From Canibacter zhuwentaonis (GTDB lineage: Bacteria > Actinomycetota > Actinomycetes > Actinomycetales > Microbacteriaceae), in NCBI RefSeq assembly GCF_018531145.1, contig NZ_JAHDSZ010000010.1, positions 1 through 64,000 on the forward strand: DNA of 64,000 bases. The letters run 5' to 3'. The notes beneath the pieces were generated by a model. It was given only the letters and a program-made list of their open reading frames with translations, searched no databases and was not told the origin of the DNA. How positions within the stretch are numbered: position 1 is the first letter of the stretch; every line of letters starts with the position of its first letter. Of this stretch, positions 35,877 to 45,017 are shown piece by piece. The position numbers and the translations under genes were made by a program.

Positions 35877-38030
35877 GTGTCAGCTAGAATATATATCACC
35901 TCAATAGAAGGCAACTCGGGCAAAAGCTCGGTTGCCCTCGGCGTTGTTGATACGCTGCTCTCGGAAGCTCCCAAGGTCGGAGTTTTCCGCCCGCTCGTGC
36001 GCACTCACAAGGAGCGCGATAGAATCCTCACAATGCTGCTCAAACACTCACGCTCACAGCTACCCTACGAGGACTGCGTCGGGGTGACATACGAGAAAGC
36101 GCACCAGAATCCGCGCCAGGCGTTAAGCACGATCGTTGAGAAATTCAAGCGGCTCGAAGCAAAATGTGACGCCACGGTGATTGTTGGCAGTGATTTCAGC
36201 GACGTCGCATTCCCCACAGAACTAACTTTTAACGCCCAGATCGCCGCGAATCTCGACGCCCCGGTGCTGCTCGTTTTGGGTGGGCGGATCAACCAGCGCT
36301 CAGAACAGCGCCTGGGTCAGCTAGCACCGCGCACCCCGCAGGAACTCGCGCAGGTAGCGGATCTCGCTCGCGGGCATCTATCGCAGACCCACGCCAGGCT
36401 GCTCGGGGTTATTGTAAACAGAACCGACCGTGAAAAACTGGACGAAACCGTATCCGCTATCCAAAAAGTGCTGCCGGAACACGTGCCCACGTGGGCTATC
36501 CCTGAAAACCAGCTGCTCGTGGCGCCCCCTGTCGCGGCGGTGCTGGAGTCCACCGGCGGCGAGCTGGTGCGCGGCAGTGTTGACCTGCTCGATCGCGAAG
36601 TGCTCGGGCTCGTTGTCGCGGGGATGTCGATGGAGCGCGTGCTACCCCGCCTGCAAGAGGGCGCGCTGCTGATTATCGCGGCGGATCGCTCAGAAACCCT
36701 GCTCGCGGTCACAATGGCGCACGAGGCAACGACTTTTCCCACAATCGCCGCAATTATTATTAACGGCGATTTCCCGCTCTCCAAAGACGTGTCGCGCCTG
36801 CTCGACGGCATCGACTCGAGCCTCCCTGTGATCCGCGTTAAAACCTCAACTTTTGATACCGTGCTGGGCGTGCTACGGGCGCGCGGCGTGATCTCGCAGG
36901 CGTCCCCACGCAAATTTGATATTGCGCTCTCGAGCTTTCACACACACGTTGATGCCGAGCTGCTGCGCAGCAGAATGCAGGTGGATCGCGGCACCGTGCG
37001 CACCCCGATTATGTTTGCTTACGAGCTGTTTGAACGCGCTAAGGAATCGGCTTCCCATATTGTGCTGCCGGAGGGGCAAGACGATCGCATTTTACGCGCG
37101 GCGAGCAGCATTTTGACGCGTAAAATCGCACAGCTCACAATTTTGGGCGAGCCAGGCAGCATCCGCAAGCGTGCCGCTGAGCTGGGTCTGCACATTGAAG
37201 ATGCCACGATTATTAACCCGACAAAATCTGCGCTGCTACCGCAGTTCGCGAGCGAGTACGCGAAAATACGCAAGCACAAGGGCATCACCTACGATCAGGC
37301 ACACGAAAGAATGCAGGATGTGAGCTATTTTGGCACGATGATGGTGCAGCTCGGGTTCGCCGACGGTATGGTTTCGGGTGCCGCGCACACAACAGCGCAC
37401 ACGATCAAGCCGAGTTTTGAGATTATTAAAACCAAGCCCGGGGTTTCTGTTGTTTCCAGTGTTTTCTTCATGGCACTGGCCGATCGCGTGCTTGTGTACG
37501 GCGATTGCGCGGTAAATCCCGACCCGAGCGCTGAGCAGCTTGCCGACATCGCGATTTCTTCGGCAGAAACTGCGGCGCAGTTCGGAGTGGATCCGCGAGT
37601 TGCGATGCTCTCGTACTCGACCGGCACATCCGGCTCGGGAGCGGATGTTGATAAGGTGCGCATTGCAACCGAACTGGCGCAGCAGCGTCGCCCAGATCTG
37701 CCCTTTGCCGGACCGATTCAGTATGATGCCGCCAGCGACCCGAACACCGGCAAGTCAAAGCTGCCCGGTTCGCGGGTTGCCGGGCGCGCCACGGTCTTTA
37801 TTTTCCCCGATTTGAACACTGGAAATAACACGTATAAGGCGGTGCAGCGATCCGCCAACGCGGTTGCTGTGGGACCGGTTTTACAGGGGCTCAACAAGCC
37901 GGTTAACGATTTGTCGCGCGGCGCGACGGTCACCGACATTATTAACACGGTCGCAATCACCGCAGTGCAGGCGGGCATGAGCGCCGCCGAGCCTACCACG
38001 CCAACGGCAGGCACAGATGCGCACGACTAA
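35877..38030 (+). CDS. pta: Phosphate acetyltransferase
   Basis: Interconverts acetyl-CoA and acetyl phosphate. 717 residues, the long form: an N-terminal DRTGG/P-loop-like part (SIEGNSGKSSVALGVV), a middle DRTGG domain, and a C-terminal PTA_PTB catalytic domain with VLPEGQDDRIL and VSGAAHTTAHTIKP. GTG 35877 lacks a ribosome site; TATTAT at 35864-35869 ends 7 bases before it. Directly followed by ackA. The 101-base gap to dnaX probably holds two divergent promoters. Confidence 0.95.
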   Translation: MSARIYITSIEGNSGKSSVALGVVDTLLSEAPKVGVFRPLVRTHKERDRILTMLLKHSRSQLPYEDCVGVTYEKAHQNPRQALSTIVEKFKRLEAKCDATVIVGSDFSDVAFPTELTFNAQIAANLDAPVLLVLGGRINQRSEQRLGQLAPRTPQELAQVADLARGHLSQTHARLLGVIVNRTDREKLDETVSAIQKVLPEHVPTWAIPENQLLVAPPVAAVLESTGGELVRGSVDLLDREVLGLVVAGMSMERVLPRLQEGALLIIAADRSETLLAVTMAHEATTFPTIAAIIINGDFPLSKDVSRLLDGIDSSLPVIRVKTSTFDTVLGVLRARGVISQASPRKFDIALSSFHTHVDAELLRSRMQVDRGTVRTPIMFAYELFERAKESASHIVLPEGQDDRILRAASSILTRKIAQLTILGEPGSIRKRAAELGLHIEDATIINPTKSALLPQFASEYAKIRKHKGITYDQAHERMQDVSYFGTMMVQLGFADGMVSGAAHTTAHTIKPSFEIIKTKPGVSVVSSVFFMALADRVLVYGDCAVNPDPSAEQLADIAISSAETAAQFGVDPRVAMLSYSTGTSGSGADVDKVRIATELAQQRRPDLPFAGPIQYDAASDPNTGKSKLPGSRVAGRATVFIFPDLNTGNNTYKAVQRSANAVAVGPVLQGLNKPVNDLSRGATVTDIINTVAITAVQAGMSAAEPTTPTAGTDAHD

Positions 38031-38125
38031 CCCGCATCAGCAACGGACAAGCAATGTCGGGCAGCCCAGCAACGACTCACCGCAAACGCGACTCCCCAAT
38101 CCATCCCCGACAGCAAAGGCATAGT

Positions 38126-39319
38126 ATGAGCACAGTTTTAGTTATTAACAGCGGATCCTCCTCCCTCAAATACCAGCTCGTAAACACGGTCGACGGCTCT
38201 AAAATCGCCGCCGGACTGGTCGAGCGGATCGGTCTGCCGGGCGCCAACATCGCACACGAGCAAAACGGTATCAAAACGCAGCACACCCGTGAAATACCAG
38301 ATCACACATTCGCTTTTGCCGCTGTCACAAGGGTTTTTGCCGAGCAGCAGATGCCTTTTGAATCGCTGCAACTAACCGCCGTCGGGCATCGCGTTGTGCA
38401 GGGCGGTGAAAAGTTTATTGAGCCAACCCTGATCACCGACGAAGTTGAGCGGGCAATCGCCGAGCTCTCAGCGCTCGCGCCGCTGCACAACCCCGGGCAG
38501 CTTGCCGGAATCCGCGCGGCTCGCAAAGTTTTCCCCAAAACCGCCCACGTGGCAGTTTTTGATACCGCTTTTCACCAGTCAATGCCGCCGGCCGCCTACG
38601 AGTATGCACTCGATCAAAACACCGCCCGCCAATACAGCATTAGGCGCTACGGCTTCCACGGCACCTCGCACAGCTATGTTGCACGCCGCGCCGCAGAATT
38701 CTTAGGGCGTCCCGTATCCGATCTAAAACAGGTGGTTTTGCACCTGGGCAACGGTGCGAGCGCCTGCGCTGTGCAAGGCGGCACCTCGATCAACACCTCA
38801 ATGGGGCTAACTCCCCTGCAGGGGCTGGTTATGGGCACGCGCACGGGCGATATTGACGCCTCTGTGGTGTTCCACCTGCACCGTACCGCTGGTATGAGCA
38901 TCGACGAAATCGACACCCTGTTCAATAAACAGTCGGGACTTTTGGGGCTAAGCGGATCAGCGGATATGCGCGATGTCACCGCCGCCGCTGCCGCCGGTGA
39001 CGCGCGCGCAACGCAGGCGCTTGCTGTCTATACGCACCGTATCAGGCACTATCTTGGCGCGTACGCTTTTGAGCTGGGCGGACTTGACACGGTTATTTTC
39101 ACCGCCGGAGTTGGTGAAAACGTGCCGCAGATTCGCGCGGCTGTGTGCGCGGATCTGGCCGCGTACGGCATTGTGTTAGACAGCGCTCTAAACCAGCAGC
39201 GTTCGCGCAAAGTGCGCGAAATTAGCGCGGCTGAAAGCCGCGTACGCGTGCTGGTTGTGCCCACAGATGAAGAACTCGAAATAGCCCTGCAGGCGCAATC
39301 ACTCGTGGCAAGCCTATAA
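38126..39319 (+). CDS. ackA: Acetate kinase
   Basis: Makes ATP and acetate from acetyl phosphate. 397 residues from ATG 38126; VLVINSGSSSLKYQL is the N-terminal signature, and FHGTSHSYV and LGNGASACAV match the kinase fold. An upstream in-frame start at 38054 adds sequence without homology. Separated from pta by 95 bases and probably co-transcribed, giving overflow acetate metabolism. Confidence 0.96.
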   Translation: MSTVLVINSGSSSLKYQLVNTVDGSKIAAGLVERIGLPGANIAHEQNGIKTQHTREIPDHTFAFAAVTRVFAEQQMPFESLQLTAVGHRVVQGGEKFIEPTLITDEVERAIAELSALAPLHNPGQLAGIRAARKVFPKTAHVAVFDTAFHQSMPPAAYEYALDQNTARQYSIRRYGFHGTSHSYVARRAAEFLGRPVSDLKQVVLHLGNGASACAVQGGTSINTSMGLTPLQGLVMGTRTGDIDASVVFHLHRTAGMSIDEIDTLFNKQSGLLGLSGSADMRDVTAAAAAGDARATQALAVYTHRIRHYLGAYAFELGGLDTVIFTAGVGENVPQIRAAVCADLAAYGIVLDSALNQQRSRKVREISAAESRVRVLVVPTDEELEIALQAQSLVASL

Positions 39320-39433
39320 AAAAAACTTGGCGCTGCGGTAAAAACGTCGCTAGTTGCAGCAGATAAACCGCCGCGAATAGTGGCGAATCAAGCCCACACC
39401 GTTTACCGCCGGCGTTCGCCACTAGCGGGTATT

Positions 39434-39525
39434 AAAAACTCCCCACGCACCCGCGAGAGCCCGGTTACCCTTGCTGCATTTCTGCCCTGGGGGAGTTAGC
39501 CAGGATCGCGCCGCGTGAGGAGCAA
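39434..39525 (-). ncRNA. ffs: Signal recognition particle RNA (4.5S, small bacterial type)
   Basis: On the minus strand the domain IV core reads CAGG-GCA-GAAA-TGC-AGCA, the exact SRP layout: CAGG and AGCA sides of the symmetric loop, a 3-base-pair stem and a GNRA tetraloop (GAAA rather than GGAA). The ends pair (CTCCTCACGC with GCGTGGGGAG), and TTTTT follows as a terminator. Length is about 92 bases. The RNA binds Ffh and targets membrane proteins. The ends are estimated to within a few bases. Confidence 0.9.
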
Positions 39526-39530
39526 CCTTA

Positions 39531-39560
39531 AGCATACCGCAAATCACAAAGCGTATGCAA
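39531..39560 (-). promoter_or_regulatory. Promoter of the SRP RNA gene
   Basis: TTGCAT (39560-39555) and TATGCT (39536-39531) with an 18-base spacer on the minus strand. A start 6-7 bases further matches the predicted RNA 5' end near 39525. Confidence 0.65.
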
Positions 39561-39639
39561 ACAGCGCTCTTAGACAGCTCTCGGCTAAAACCGCTATCGC
39601 TCCGCGCAGGCGATTTCAGCCGCTATAAGTTAGAAGCTG

Positions 39640-40461
39640 CTAATCAGCATAGTCGGGCGCATACGGCAGTTCAAAAAGCTCCTCGAGCGTTTTAATGCCT
39701 TTGTCGTGCATCCACTTTGCCCGATCCACTCCAACATAGCGCCAGTGCCACTCCTCAGCGGCAAAGCCGACAATATGCTGTAGATTCTCCTGATAGCGCA
39801 GAATGAACCCGTACTTATAAGCGTTTTCGCGTACCCATTTGCCCGCCGGAGTCGCCGCATACGCGCTGCCCAGGGCGCAGTTATTTTCCGGCTGATCGCC
39901 CATAATATCCATCGCATAACCGAGCTGATGCTCGCTGTGCCCGGGGCGCGCCACATAGGCCTCGCCCTGCGCAAGACCAAACTCGGCTACCTCGCGGTCG
40001 TACAGCCGCTTCTGCAGGCTGTAACTGCGGTATCCGGAGCATATAGTGAAGCCCGCGCCCGTTGCCTTGCGCACATCCTGATACATCTGGGAGGCAGCGG
40101 ATGCGGCCACAGGCACAAGCATCTGCTCACCAGAGTGCGGCACGCCCTCTGGCTTCGCCAGTTTGGCCGGCACGTAATCTATGGGATTAACCGGGCGTAG
40201 TTTATTAACAACAACGCCAGGAGAAACCGGATTGTCAATCAGATTACGCCTTGCCTGCAGCGCAAAAGCAGATTCTAGCAGACGGTGGTGAAAATCATCA
40301 ACAACCGCTGTCTGCTGCTCTCGCGCTATCTGCATTTCCTGAGCCCGTTTTGCTGCGGCGATTTGATTGCTTCTGCTCACGAGAAGAAACGTGAACAAAG
40401 CAAAAATCAGTAACAATCCAACAGCCAGAGCAAGTCTCGTGGCAAATAGTTTACGCTTCAC
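39640..40461 (-). CDS. D-alanyl-D-alanine carboxypeptidase, VanY/M15B family
   Basis: 273 residues. An N-terminal membrane anchor (about residues 10-28) and a coiled Ala/Gln/Arg-rich stalk precede the zinc peptidase domain. SEHQLGYAMDI supplies the His and Asp ligands, and EEWHWRYVG the catalytic Glu and third His. The enzyme trims D-Ala from peptidoglycan peptides. GTG 40461 follows AAGGT by about 8 bases. It lies downstream of tRNA-Arg and upstream of SRP RNA on the same strand. Confidence 0.9.
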   Translation of the reverse strand: MKRKLFATRLALAVGLLLIFALFTFLLVSRSNQIAAAKRAQEMQIAREQQTAVVDDFHHRLLESAFALQARRNLIDNPVSPGVVVNKLRPVNPIDYVPAKLAKPEGVPHSGEQMLVPVAASAASQMYQDVRKATGAGFTICSGYRSYSLQKRLYDREVAEFGLAQGEAYVARPGHSEHQLGYAMDIMGDQPENNCALGSAYAATPAGKWVRENAYKYGFILRYQENLQHIVGFAAEEWHWRYVGVDRAKWMHDKGIKTLEELFELPYAPDYAD

Positions 40462-40563
40462 TATTAACTACCTTAATTTATCTAATAATAATGATAACGA
40501 TATTCTAACACCTGCGCAGCCGCTGTGTCAGGCGTATTTCACTAATACCGCTAGGAGGAAAAG

Positions 40564-40636
40564 TGCCCCAGATAGGAATCGAACCTACGACACCTTCTTT
40601 AGGAGAGAAGTGCTCTATCCACTGAGCTACTGGGGC
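40564..40636 (-). tRNA. tRNA-Arg (anticodon CCU)
   Basis: 73 bases. Acceptor GCCCCAG pairs with CTGGGGC, the D arm contains AGCTCAGTGGATAGAGC, the anticodon stem CTTCT/AGAAG encloses loop CTCCTAA (anticodon CCT), and the T arm carries GGTTCGAATCC. CCA is not encoded. It would read AGG codons. Confidence 0.95.
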
Positions 40637-40668
40637 ATACAGCGCAGTTTTGCACCGTTTAAAACAAA

Positions 40669-40700
40669 GTGGGCAAACCCCCTATTCAAGATTTGCCCAC
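40669..40700 (-). terminator. Terminator of rplK-rplA
   Basis: GTGGGCAAA (40669-40677) pairs with TTTGCCCAC (40692-40700). On the minus strand it is followed by TTTGTTTTAAAC, 14 bases after the rplA stop. Confidence 0.75.
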
Positions 40701-40713
40701 CCGTTAAAACACA

Positions 40714-41403
40714 CTAGATAGCGTTTATGTCAAGCGGAATACCAGGACCGAATGTTGTTGAAACAGCACCTTTCACAAGGTATTTACCCTTAGCCGAAGC
40801 TGGTTTTAGACGCACAATCTCTTCAAGAGCCGCGTTAATGTTATCGGTGAGCTGCTCGGCGCTAAACGACACCTTACCAACGATAAAGTGCACATTAGCG
40901 TGCTTATCAACACGGAATTCGATTTTACCACCCTTAATGTCGGTAACGGCTTTAGCCGCATCGGGTGTTACCGTGCCGGTTTTAGGGTTGGGCATCAGAC
41001 CGCGCGGACCAAGCACCTTACCCAAACGGCCAACTTTACCCATCATGTCTGGGGTTGCAACCGCAGAGTCAAACGCTGTCCACCCTGCTGCAACCTTAGC
41101 GATAAGCTCGTCGCCACCAACCTCGTCAGCGCCAGCAGCAATTGCTGCCTCAGCTGCCGGACCGATAGCGAACACGATAACACGAGCGGTTTTACCCGTG
41201 CCGTGTGGCAGGCTAACGGTGCCACGCACCATCTGATCTGCCTTGCGCGGATCAACGCCGAGCTTCACGGCAACTTCAACAGTGCTGTTGGTTTTAGCAG
41301 AACCTGTTTCACGTGCCAGCGCAACAGCTTCTGCGGGGGTGTAAAACTTGCCGTCTTCAATCTTTGCGGCGGCGGCGCGATACGCTTTTGATTTCTGTGC
41401 CAT
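40714..41403 (-). CDS. rplA: 50S ribosomal protein L1
   Basis: 229 residues, normal length. It forms the L1 stalk that contacts exit-site tRNA and often represses its own operon. [29 protein letters not shown]-type N-terminus, [15 protein letters not shown] and [11 protein letters not shown] are diagnostic. It lies 11 bases after rplK and ends in a strong terminator. Confidence 0.97.
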   Translation of the reverse strand: MAQKSKAYRAAAAKIEDGKFYTPAEAVALARETGSAKTNSTVEVAVKLGVDPRKADQMVRGTVSLPHGTGKTARVIVFAIGPAAEAAIAAGADEVGGDELIAKVAAGWTAFDSAVATPDMMGKVGRLGKVLGPRGLMPNPKTGTVTPDAAKAVTDIKGGKIEFRVDKHANVHFIVGKVSFSAEQLTDNINAALEEIVRLKPASAKGKYLVKGAVSTTFGPGIPLDINAI

Positions 41404-41414
41404 AGTAATCGCTC

Positions 41415-41846
41415 CTACTCTACCGTAATACCCATTGAGCGAGCAGTGCCCGCAATAATCGACTCTGCCGCGTCAAGATCGTTAGCGTTCAGATCCGCCA
41501 TTTTCTGCTCGGCAATCTGACGCACCTGATCGCGTGTCACCTTCGCAACTTTAACGGCGTGCGGGGTGGATGAGCCCTTCTGCACACCAGCTGCTTTTTT
41601 AATCAGCTCAGCTGCGGGTGGGGTTTTGAGCACAAACGTGAACGAGCGATCCTCGTAAACGCTGATTTCAACGGGCACAATGTTGCCGCGCTGTGATTCT
41701 GTTGCGGCGTTATAGGCCTTGCAGAACTCCATAATGTTAACGCCGTGCTGCCCCAGAGCCGGACCTACCGGAGGTGCTGGGTTAGCGGCACCAGCAGGAA
41801 TCTGAAGCTTAATCAGACCCGTGACTTTCTTTTTCTTGACTGCCAT
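41415..41846 (-). CDS. rplK: 50S ribosomal protein L11
   Basis: 143 residues. [26 protein letters not shown] near the N-terminus and the C-terminal rRNA-binding domain ending [11 protein letters not shown] are typical. L11 forms the GTPase-associated centre with 23S rRNA. ATG 41846 follows AAAGGAAAAA. nusG, its usual upstream neighbour, is not found; an NlpC/P60 gene lies there instead. Confidence 0.97.
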   Translation of the reverse strand: MAVKKKKVTGLIKLQIPAGAANPAPPVGPALGQHGVNIMEFCKAYNAATESQRGNIVPVEISVYEDRSFTFVLKTPPAAELIKKAAGVQKGSSTPHAVKVAKVTRDQVRQIAEQKMADLNANDLDAAESIIAGTARSMGITVE

Positions 41847-41860
41847 TTTTTCCTTTCTAA

Positions 41861-41924
41861 CGAGATCTGTAAGATCTCTCCCACTTGCAGACGTTCTGCA
41901 GTGGTTTAGCGCTTAAATAAGCGC
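41861..41924 (-). promoter_or_regulatory. Structured leader of rplK-rplA
   Basis: Three hairpins precede rplK: a perfect GCGCTTA/TAAGCGC (41909-41924), CCACTTGCAGA with TCTGCAGTGG (41881-41904), and GAGATC/GATCTC (41862-41878). This may be the L1 autoregulatory target, by analogy with other bacteria, but the L1-binding motif was not positively identified. Confidence 0.4.
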
Positions 41925-41934
41925 AAGCCGTATA

Positions 41935-41964
41935 ATTTTACTCAAGCTCGGCTGTAAATATCAA
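41935..41964 (-). promoter_or_regulatory. Promoter of rplK-rplA
   Basis: TTGATA (41964-41959), 18-base spacer, TAAAAT (41940-41935) on the minus strand, just upstream of the structured leader. Confidence 0.6.
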
Positions 41965-42008
41965 ATAACAGCTTGCCGCGCCCGCTTATCCGCAAGCAAA
42001 GCCCGAAA

Positions 42009-42728
42009 CTACTGCAAACGCACTATATAAGCGTAAGTATCAGGGTTTGAATCGCGCCAGCTGTTTTCAACCGTGTTGCCGCCGCTGTATCCGCCATGCA
42101 CTGCTGTGTTGTTACCGGCGTAAATAGCAACGTGGAAACCCGGGGCAATCATAATATCACCCGGCTGTGCATCAGCGTGCGGCACAACAACGCCGTAGCG
42201 CAAGAATGCCATAATGCCGTGATCATAACCGCCCTGGTCTCTGCGAGTTGTGTACCCGATAGCCGCCAGCGCGTTCTGCACCATGTCGGTGCAATCCTGG
42301 CGCACTCCCAGCTGCGCACGAGCGGCAGCCAGCAGGGCTACGGACGCAGAACCGGCAGGAGCAGCATTTACCGCAGCGGCGATCCGCGCGCTCTGTTCAG
42401 CTGAGGAAAGACCGCGCGGAACTCCCGCATTACGAACCGGAGTTTGCGCCACCTGCGCCACAACGTCGAGCGAGTAAGCGCCAACCTCGGCGATATCAGA
42501 AACGCCATCCGCATAGGAAACAAAAAATTCTTGCACCGCACCGCGCTTAACAGAATACAACGCGCCCTCAGAGTTAGGTGTTACAGCGTGTGCGGGAATG
42601 GCAACCGTTGCCGCAAATAAGGAAACGAAGAACACTGCTGTTGCACGCCAACCAAGACCGCAAGCGCGCTTTTTGCGCGAAACCTGCTGGGTCAAAACAA
42701 TTTCTGTGCTCGGAGAAAATATATTCAC
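42009..42728 (-). CDS. Secreted NlpC/P60-like peptidase
   Basis: 239 residues from GTG 42728. An N-terminal signal peptide ends near AHA (about residue 48). A Ala/Val-rich middle precedes an NlpC/P60-like domain with the nucleophile Cys in RQDCTDMVQNAL and the His in PGFHVAIYAG. The family cleaves peptidoglycan stem peptides. The GDIM-to-FHVAIYAG spacing is typical of CHAP/NlpC folds. A palindrome 33 bases upstream may be a regulator site. Confidence 0.8.
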   Translation of the reverse strand: MNIFSPSTEIVLTQQVSRKKRACGLGWRATAVFFVSLFAATVAIPAHAVTPNSEGALYSVKRGAVQEFFVSYADGVSDIAEVGAYSLDVVAQVAQTPVRNAGVPRGLSSAEQSARIAAAVNAAPAGSASVALLAAARAQLGVRQDCTDMVQNALAAIGYTTRRDQGGYDHGIMAFLRYGVVVPHADAQPGDIMIAPGFHVAIYAGNNTAVHGGYSGGNTVENSWRDSNPDTYAYIVRLQ

Positions 42729-42760
42729 TATTTACTCTCTACTCGATTGCAAAAACGAAT

Positions 42761-42778
42761 AACGGTTAAATAACCGTT
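42761..42778. promoter_or_regulatory. Perfect palindrome upstream of the NlpC/P60-like gene
   Basis: AACGGTTA-AA-TAACCGTT, 8-base arms. TAAC also repeats directly at 11-base spacing, reminiscent of the paired sites of the actinobacterial cell-wall regulator MtrA, which controls such peptidases. The region 42779-42980 shows no gene. Confidence 0.35.
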
Positions 42779-42980
42779 CTGACAATCATAACCAAAATAT
42801 ATTAAAAGTCATAGCCCAACGCCCGCCCCGTAAATCGGAGGCAAACGATGTCGAATCTGAAAATCAGCTGAACGCACAACAGGCAGCGCCCGCTAAAACG
42901 CTATCTTAAGACGGCAAGCGCTGATCTGCGCAAGCAGTCACCGCTCCGCAGCAGCAAGCACTGCCCTGCAACGACAAGAG

Positions 42981-43691
42981 CTACTCCGCAATAGTATCCG
43001 TCAGCACAAACACATGAGCGGCCTCGTCCTTAGCCAGCAGCAGCACAATCTCAGATTTCAGCGCAGAAACCCGCACCCCCTCACTGCTAAGCTCGAATTC
43101 CACAGTCGCTCCGGGCATAATCTGCGCCTTTCTAAACTCGGTTAGCACCTCCGAATGCACCTGTAAAGGCTCTGCAAACCGATCCACCTGCGCCGCATAC
43201 TTCAGCAAATCCTGCGTCGCAAAAACCTCAACCGCGCTCTGCACCGGCATAATAAAAGCCCCCCGGGTTTTCACGCCCAGCCCGTCTAGTGCGGGAATCG
43301 GGTTGCCATACGGCGACCGCACCGGCGTCTCAATCAGCTGTATGATCCGCTTTTCAACCCGCTCGCTCATAACGTGCTCCCAACGGCACGCCTCGGCGTG
43401 CACAAACTCCCACTCAAGCCCGATTACATCGTGCAAAAGCCGCTCTGCGAGGCGGTGCTTGCGCATCACCAAAAGCGCTTTCTGTTCGCCCTCGGCGGTG
43501 AAAACAAGATGCCTGTCGTTGCTGACGGTCACCAGTCCGTTGCGCTCCATGCGCGCAACCGTTTGCGATACGGTCGGGCCGGAGTGCCCCAGCCGCTCAA
43601 GAATGCGAGCTCGTAAAGGCACAATTCCCTCTTCCTGCAGCTCGAGAATTGTGCGCAGGTACATTTCGGTTGTGTCAATCAGGTCAGTCAC
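42981..43691 (-). CDS. DtxR/IdeR-family metal-dependent regulator
   Basis: 236 residues from GTG 43691 after GGAG. N-terminal winged helix (TEMYLRTILELQEEGIVPLRARI, then GPTVSQTVARMERNGLV), dimerisation and metal-binding domain with HRLAERLL and HAEACRWEHVMSERVE, and a C-terminal SH3-like FeoA domain. Such proteins bind Fe(II) or Mn(II) and repress uptake genes. No obvious target operon is adjacent; the cupredoxin cluster lies about 3 kb to the right. Confidence 0.92.
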   Translation of the reverse strand: MTDLIDTTEMYLRTILELQEEGIVPLRARILERLGHSGPTVSQTVARMERNGLVTVSNDRHLVFTAEGEQKALLVMRKHRLAERLLHDVIGLEWEFVHAEACRWEHVMSERVEKRIIQLIETPVRSPYGNPIPALDGLGVKTRGAFIMPVQSAVEVFATQDLLKYAAQVDRFAEPLQVHSEVLTEFRKAQIMPGATVEFELSSEGVRVSALKSEIVLLLAKDEAAHVFVLTDTIAE

Positions 43692-43801
43692 TTATCACTC
43701 CCATAGATAGCTTCTTTCCCAGCATACCCGCGTAATTCTGAGCTTTTACCACACACCGCAGCAAATAACCAAGTAACCGCTAGCAGAGTAGAATAATATG
43801 C

Positions 43802-44995
43802 ATGACAGCGATTAAAATTCCACGGGAACTGCTCCCCGCAGACGGGCGGTTTGGATGCGGACCATCAAAGATCCGCCCCGCACAGCTCGAGTTTTTAGCA
43901 AGCCTGCAACCACAGGTGCTGGGCACATCGCACCGGCAGAGTCCAGTTAAAAATCTGGTTGCCAGTGTGCAAGAGCAGCTGCTAGAGCTGTTTGCCGCGC
44001 CTGAGGGTTACGAGATTATTCTGGGCAACGGCGGCGCAGCAGTGTTTTGGGATAGCGCTGTGCACTCGCTCATCCGGAATCGCAGTCAGCACGCGAGTTT
44101 TGGCGAATTTGGCGCAAAATTTGCCAGTGCCGCTCGTAATGCCCCGTTTTTGGCGGATCCACAAATAATTACGGCAGAACCCGGGCAGTATGCTGCCTGC
44201 CGCACCGCGAATGCCACAATAGACGTGTACGCGTATCCGCACAACGAAACCTCAACCGGGGTGATGAGCGATGTGAAGCGGTATGGCACAGATGTGACAA
44301 CCGAAGCGGATCGCACCCGTAACGCGAACAGCGCGGGCAGCGCAAGCGGCGCAGCGGGCGCGAGTGACGCACTAACGGTTGTTGACGCAACGAGCGCGGC
44401 GGGAGGTCTTGCATTTGATGCGAGCGAGGTTGATGTGTATTATTTCTCACCGCAAAAGAACTTCGCGAGCGATGGCGGGCTCTGGTTTGCGCTCGTATCT
44501 CCCGCAGCCGTTGCTCGAATTGCCGAAGTTGCAAGCAGCGGGCGCTATATTCCGGAGACGCTGTCACTGCAGGTTGCGCTAGAAAACTCGCGCAAAAACC
44601 AGACTCTCAACACGCCCTCTGTTGCAACACTCGCGCTCATGGATGAGCAGCTGCGGTGGATTATCAGATCCGGCGGCATGAAATTTGCCGATTCACGCAC
44701 ACAAGAGTCGGCAAATATCCTATACGCGTGGGCGGCAGAACACAGCAAAATAACGCCTTTTGTAGCGGATGTGGCGCACCGCTCGCAGGTTGTTGTAACT
44801 CTCGATGTTGCACCCGAAATAAACGCCGCTCTAGTCTCGAAAGCCCTGCGCGAAAACGGTATTGTTGACACCGAGTCGTACCGTAAACTGGGACGCAACC
44901 AGCTGCGCATAGCAACTTTCACAGCGATTGACCCCGCTGATGTACGCAAACTCACCGCGTGCATAGACACGGTTCTTAACAGCCTCGCCGCATAA
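43802..44995 (+). CDS. serC: Phosphoserine aminotransferase
   Basis: PLP enzyme of serine synthesis, 397 residues. FGCGPSKIRPAQ near the N-terminus, LGNGGAAVFWD and the PLP lysine in SPQKNFASDGG match the actinobacterial SerC type. A Ser/Ala/Gly-rich low-complexity insertion near residues 178-197 makes it longer than usual. ATG 43802 has no ribosome site; TAGAAT at 43789-43794 ends 7 bases before it. It leads a plus-strand row with the flavoprotein and cupredoxin genes. Confidence 0.92.
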   Translation: MTAIKIPRELLPADGRFGCGPSKIRPAQLEFLASLQPQVLGTSHRQSPVKNLVASVQEQLLELFAAPEGYEIILGNGGAAVFWDSAVHSLIRNRSQHASFGEFGAKFASAARNAPFLADPQIITAEPGQYAACRTANATIDVYAYPHNETSTGVMSDVKRYGTDVTTEADRTRNANSAGSASGAAGASDALTVVDATSAAGGLAFDASEVDVYYFSPQKNFASDGGLWFALVSPAAVARIAEVASSGRYIPETLSLQVALENSRKNQTLNTPSVATLALMDEQLRWIIRSGGMKFADSRTQESANILYAWAAEHSKITPFVADVAHRSQVVVTLDVAPEINAALVSKALRENGIVDTESYRKLGRNQLRIATFTAIDPADVRKLTACIDTVLNSLAA

Positions 44996-45017
44996 CCCTA
45001 CAGAAACACGAAACAGC

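Noticed and set aside
36317-36913. 198-residue minus-strand frame inside pta
   Set aside because: Antisense shadow of a well-supported gene, Ser/Arg/Thr-rich, without start signals.
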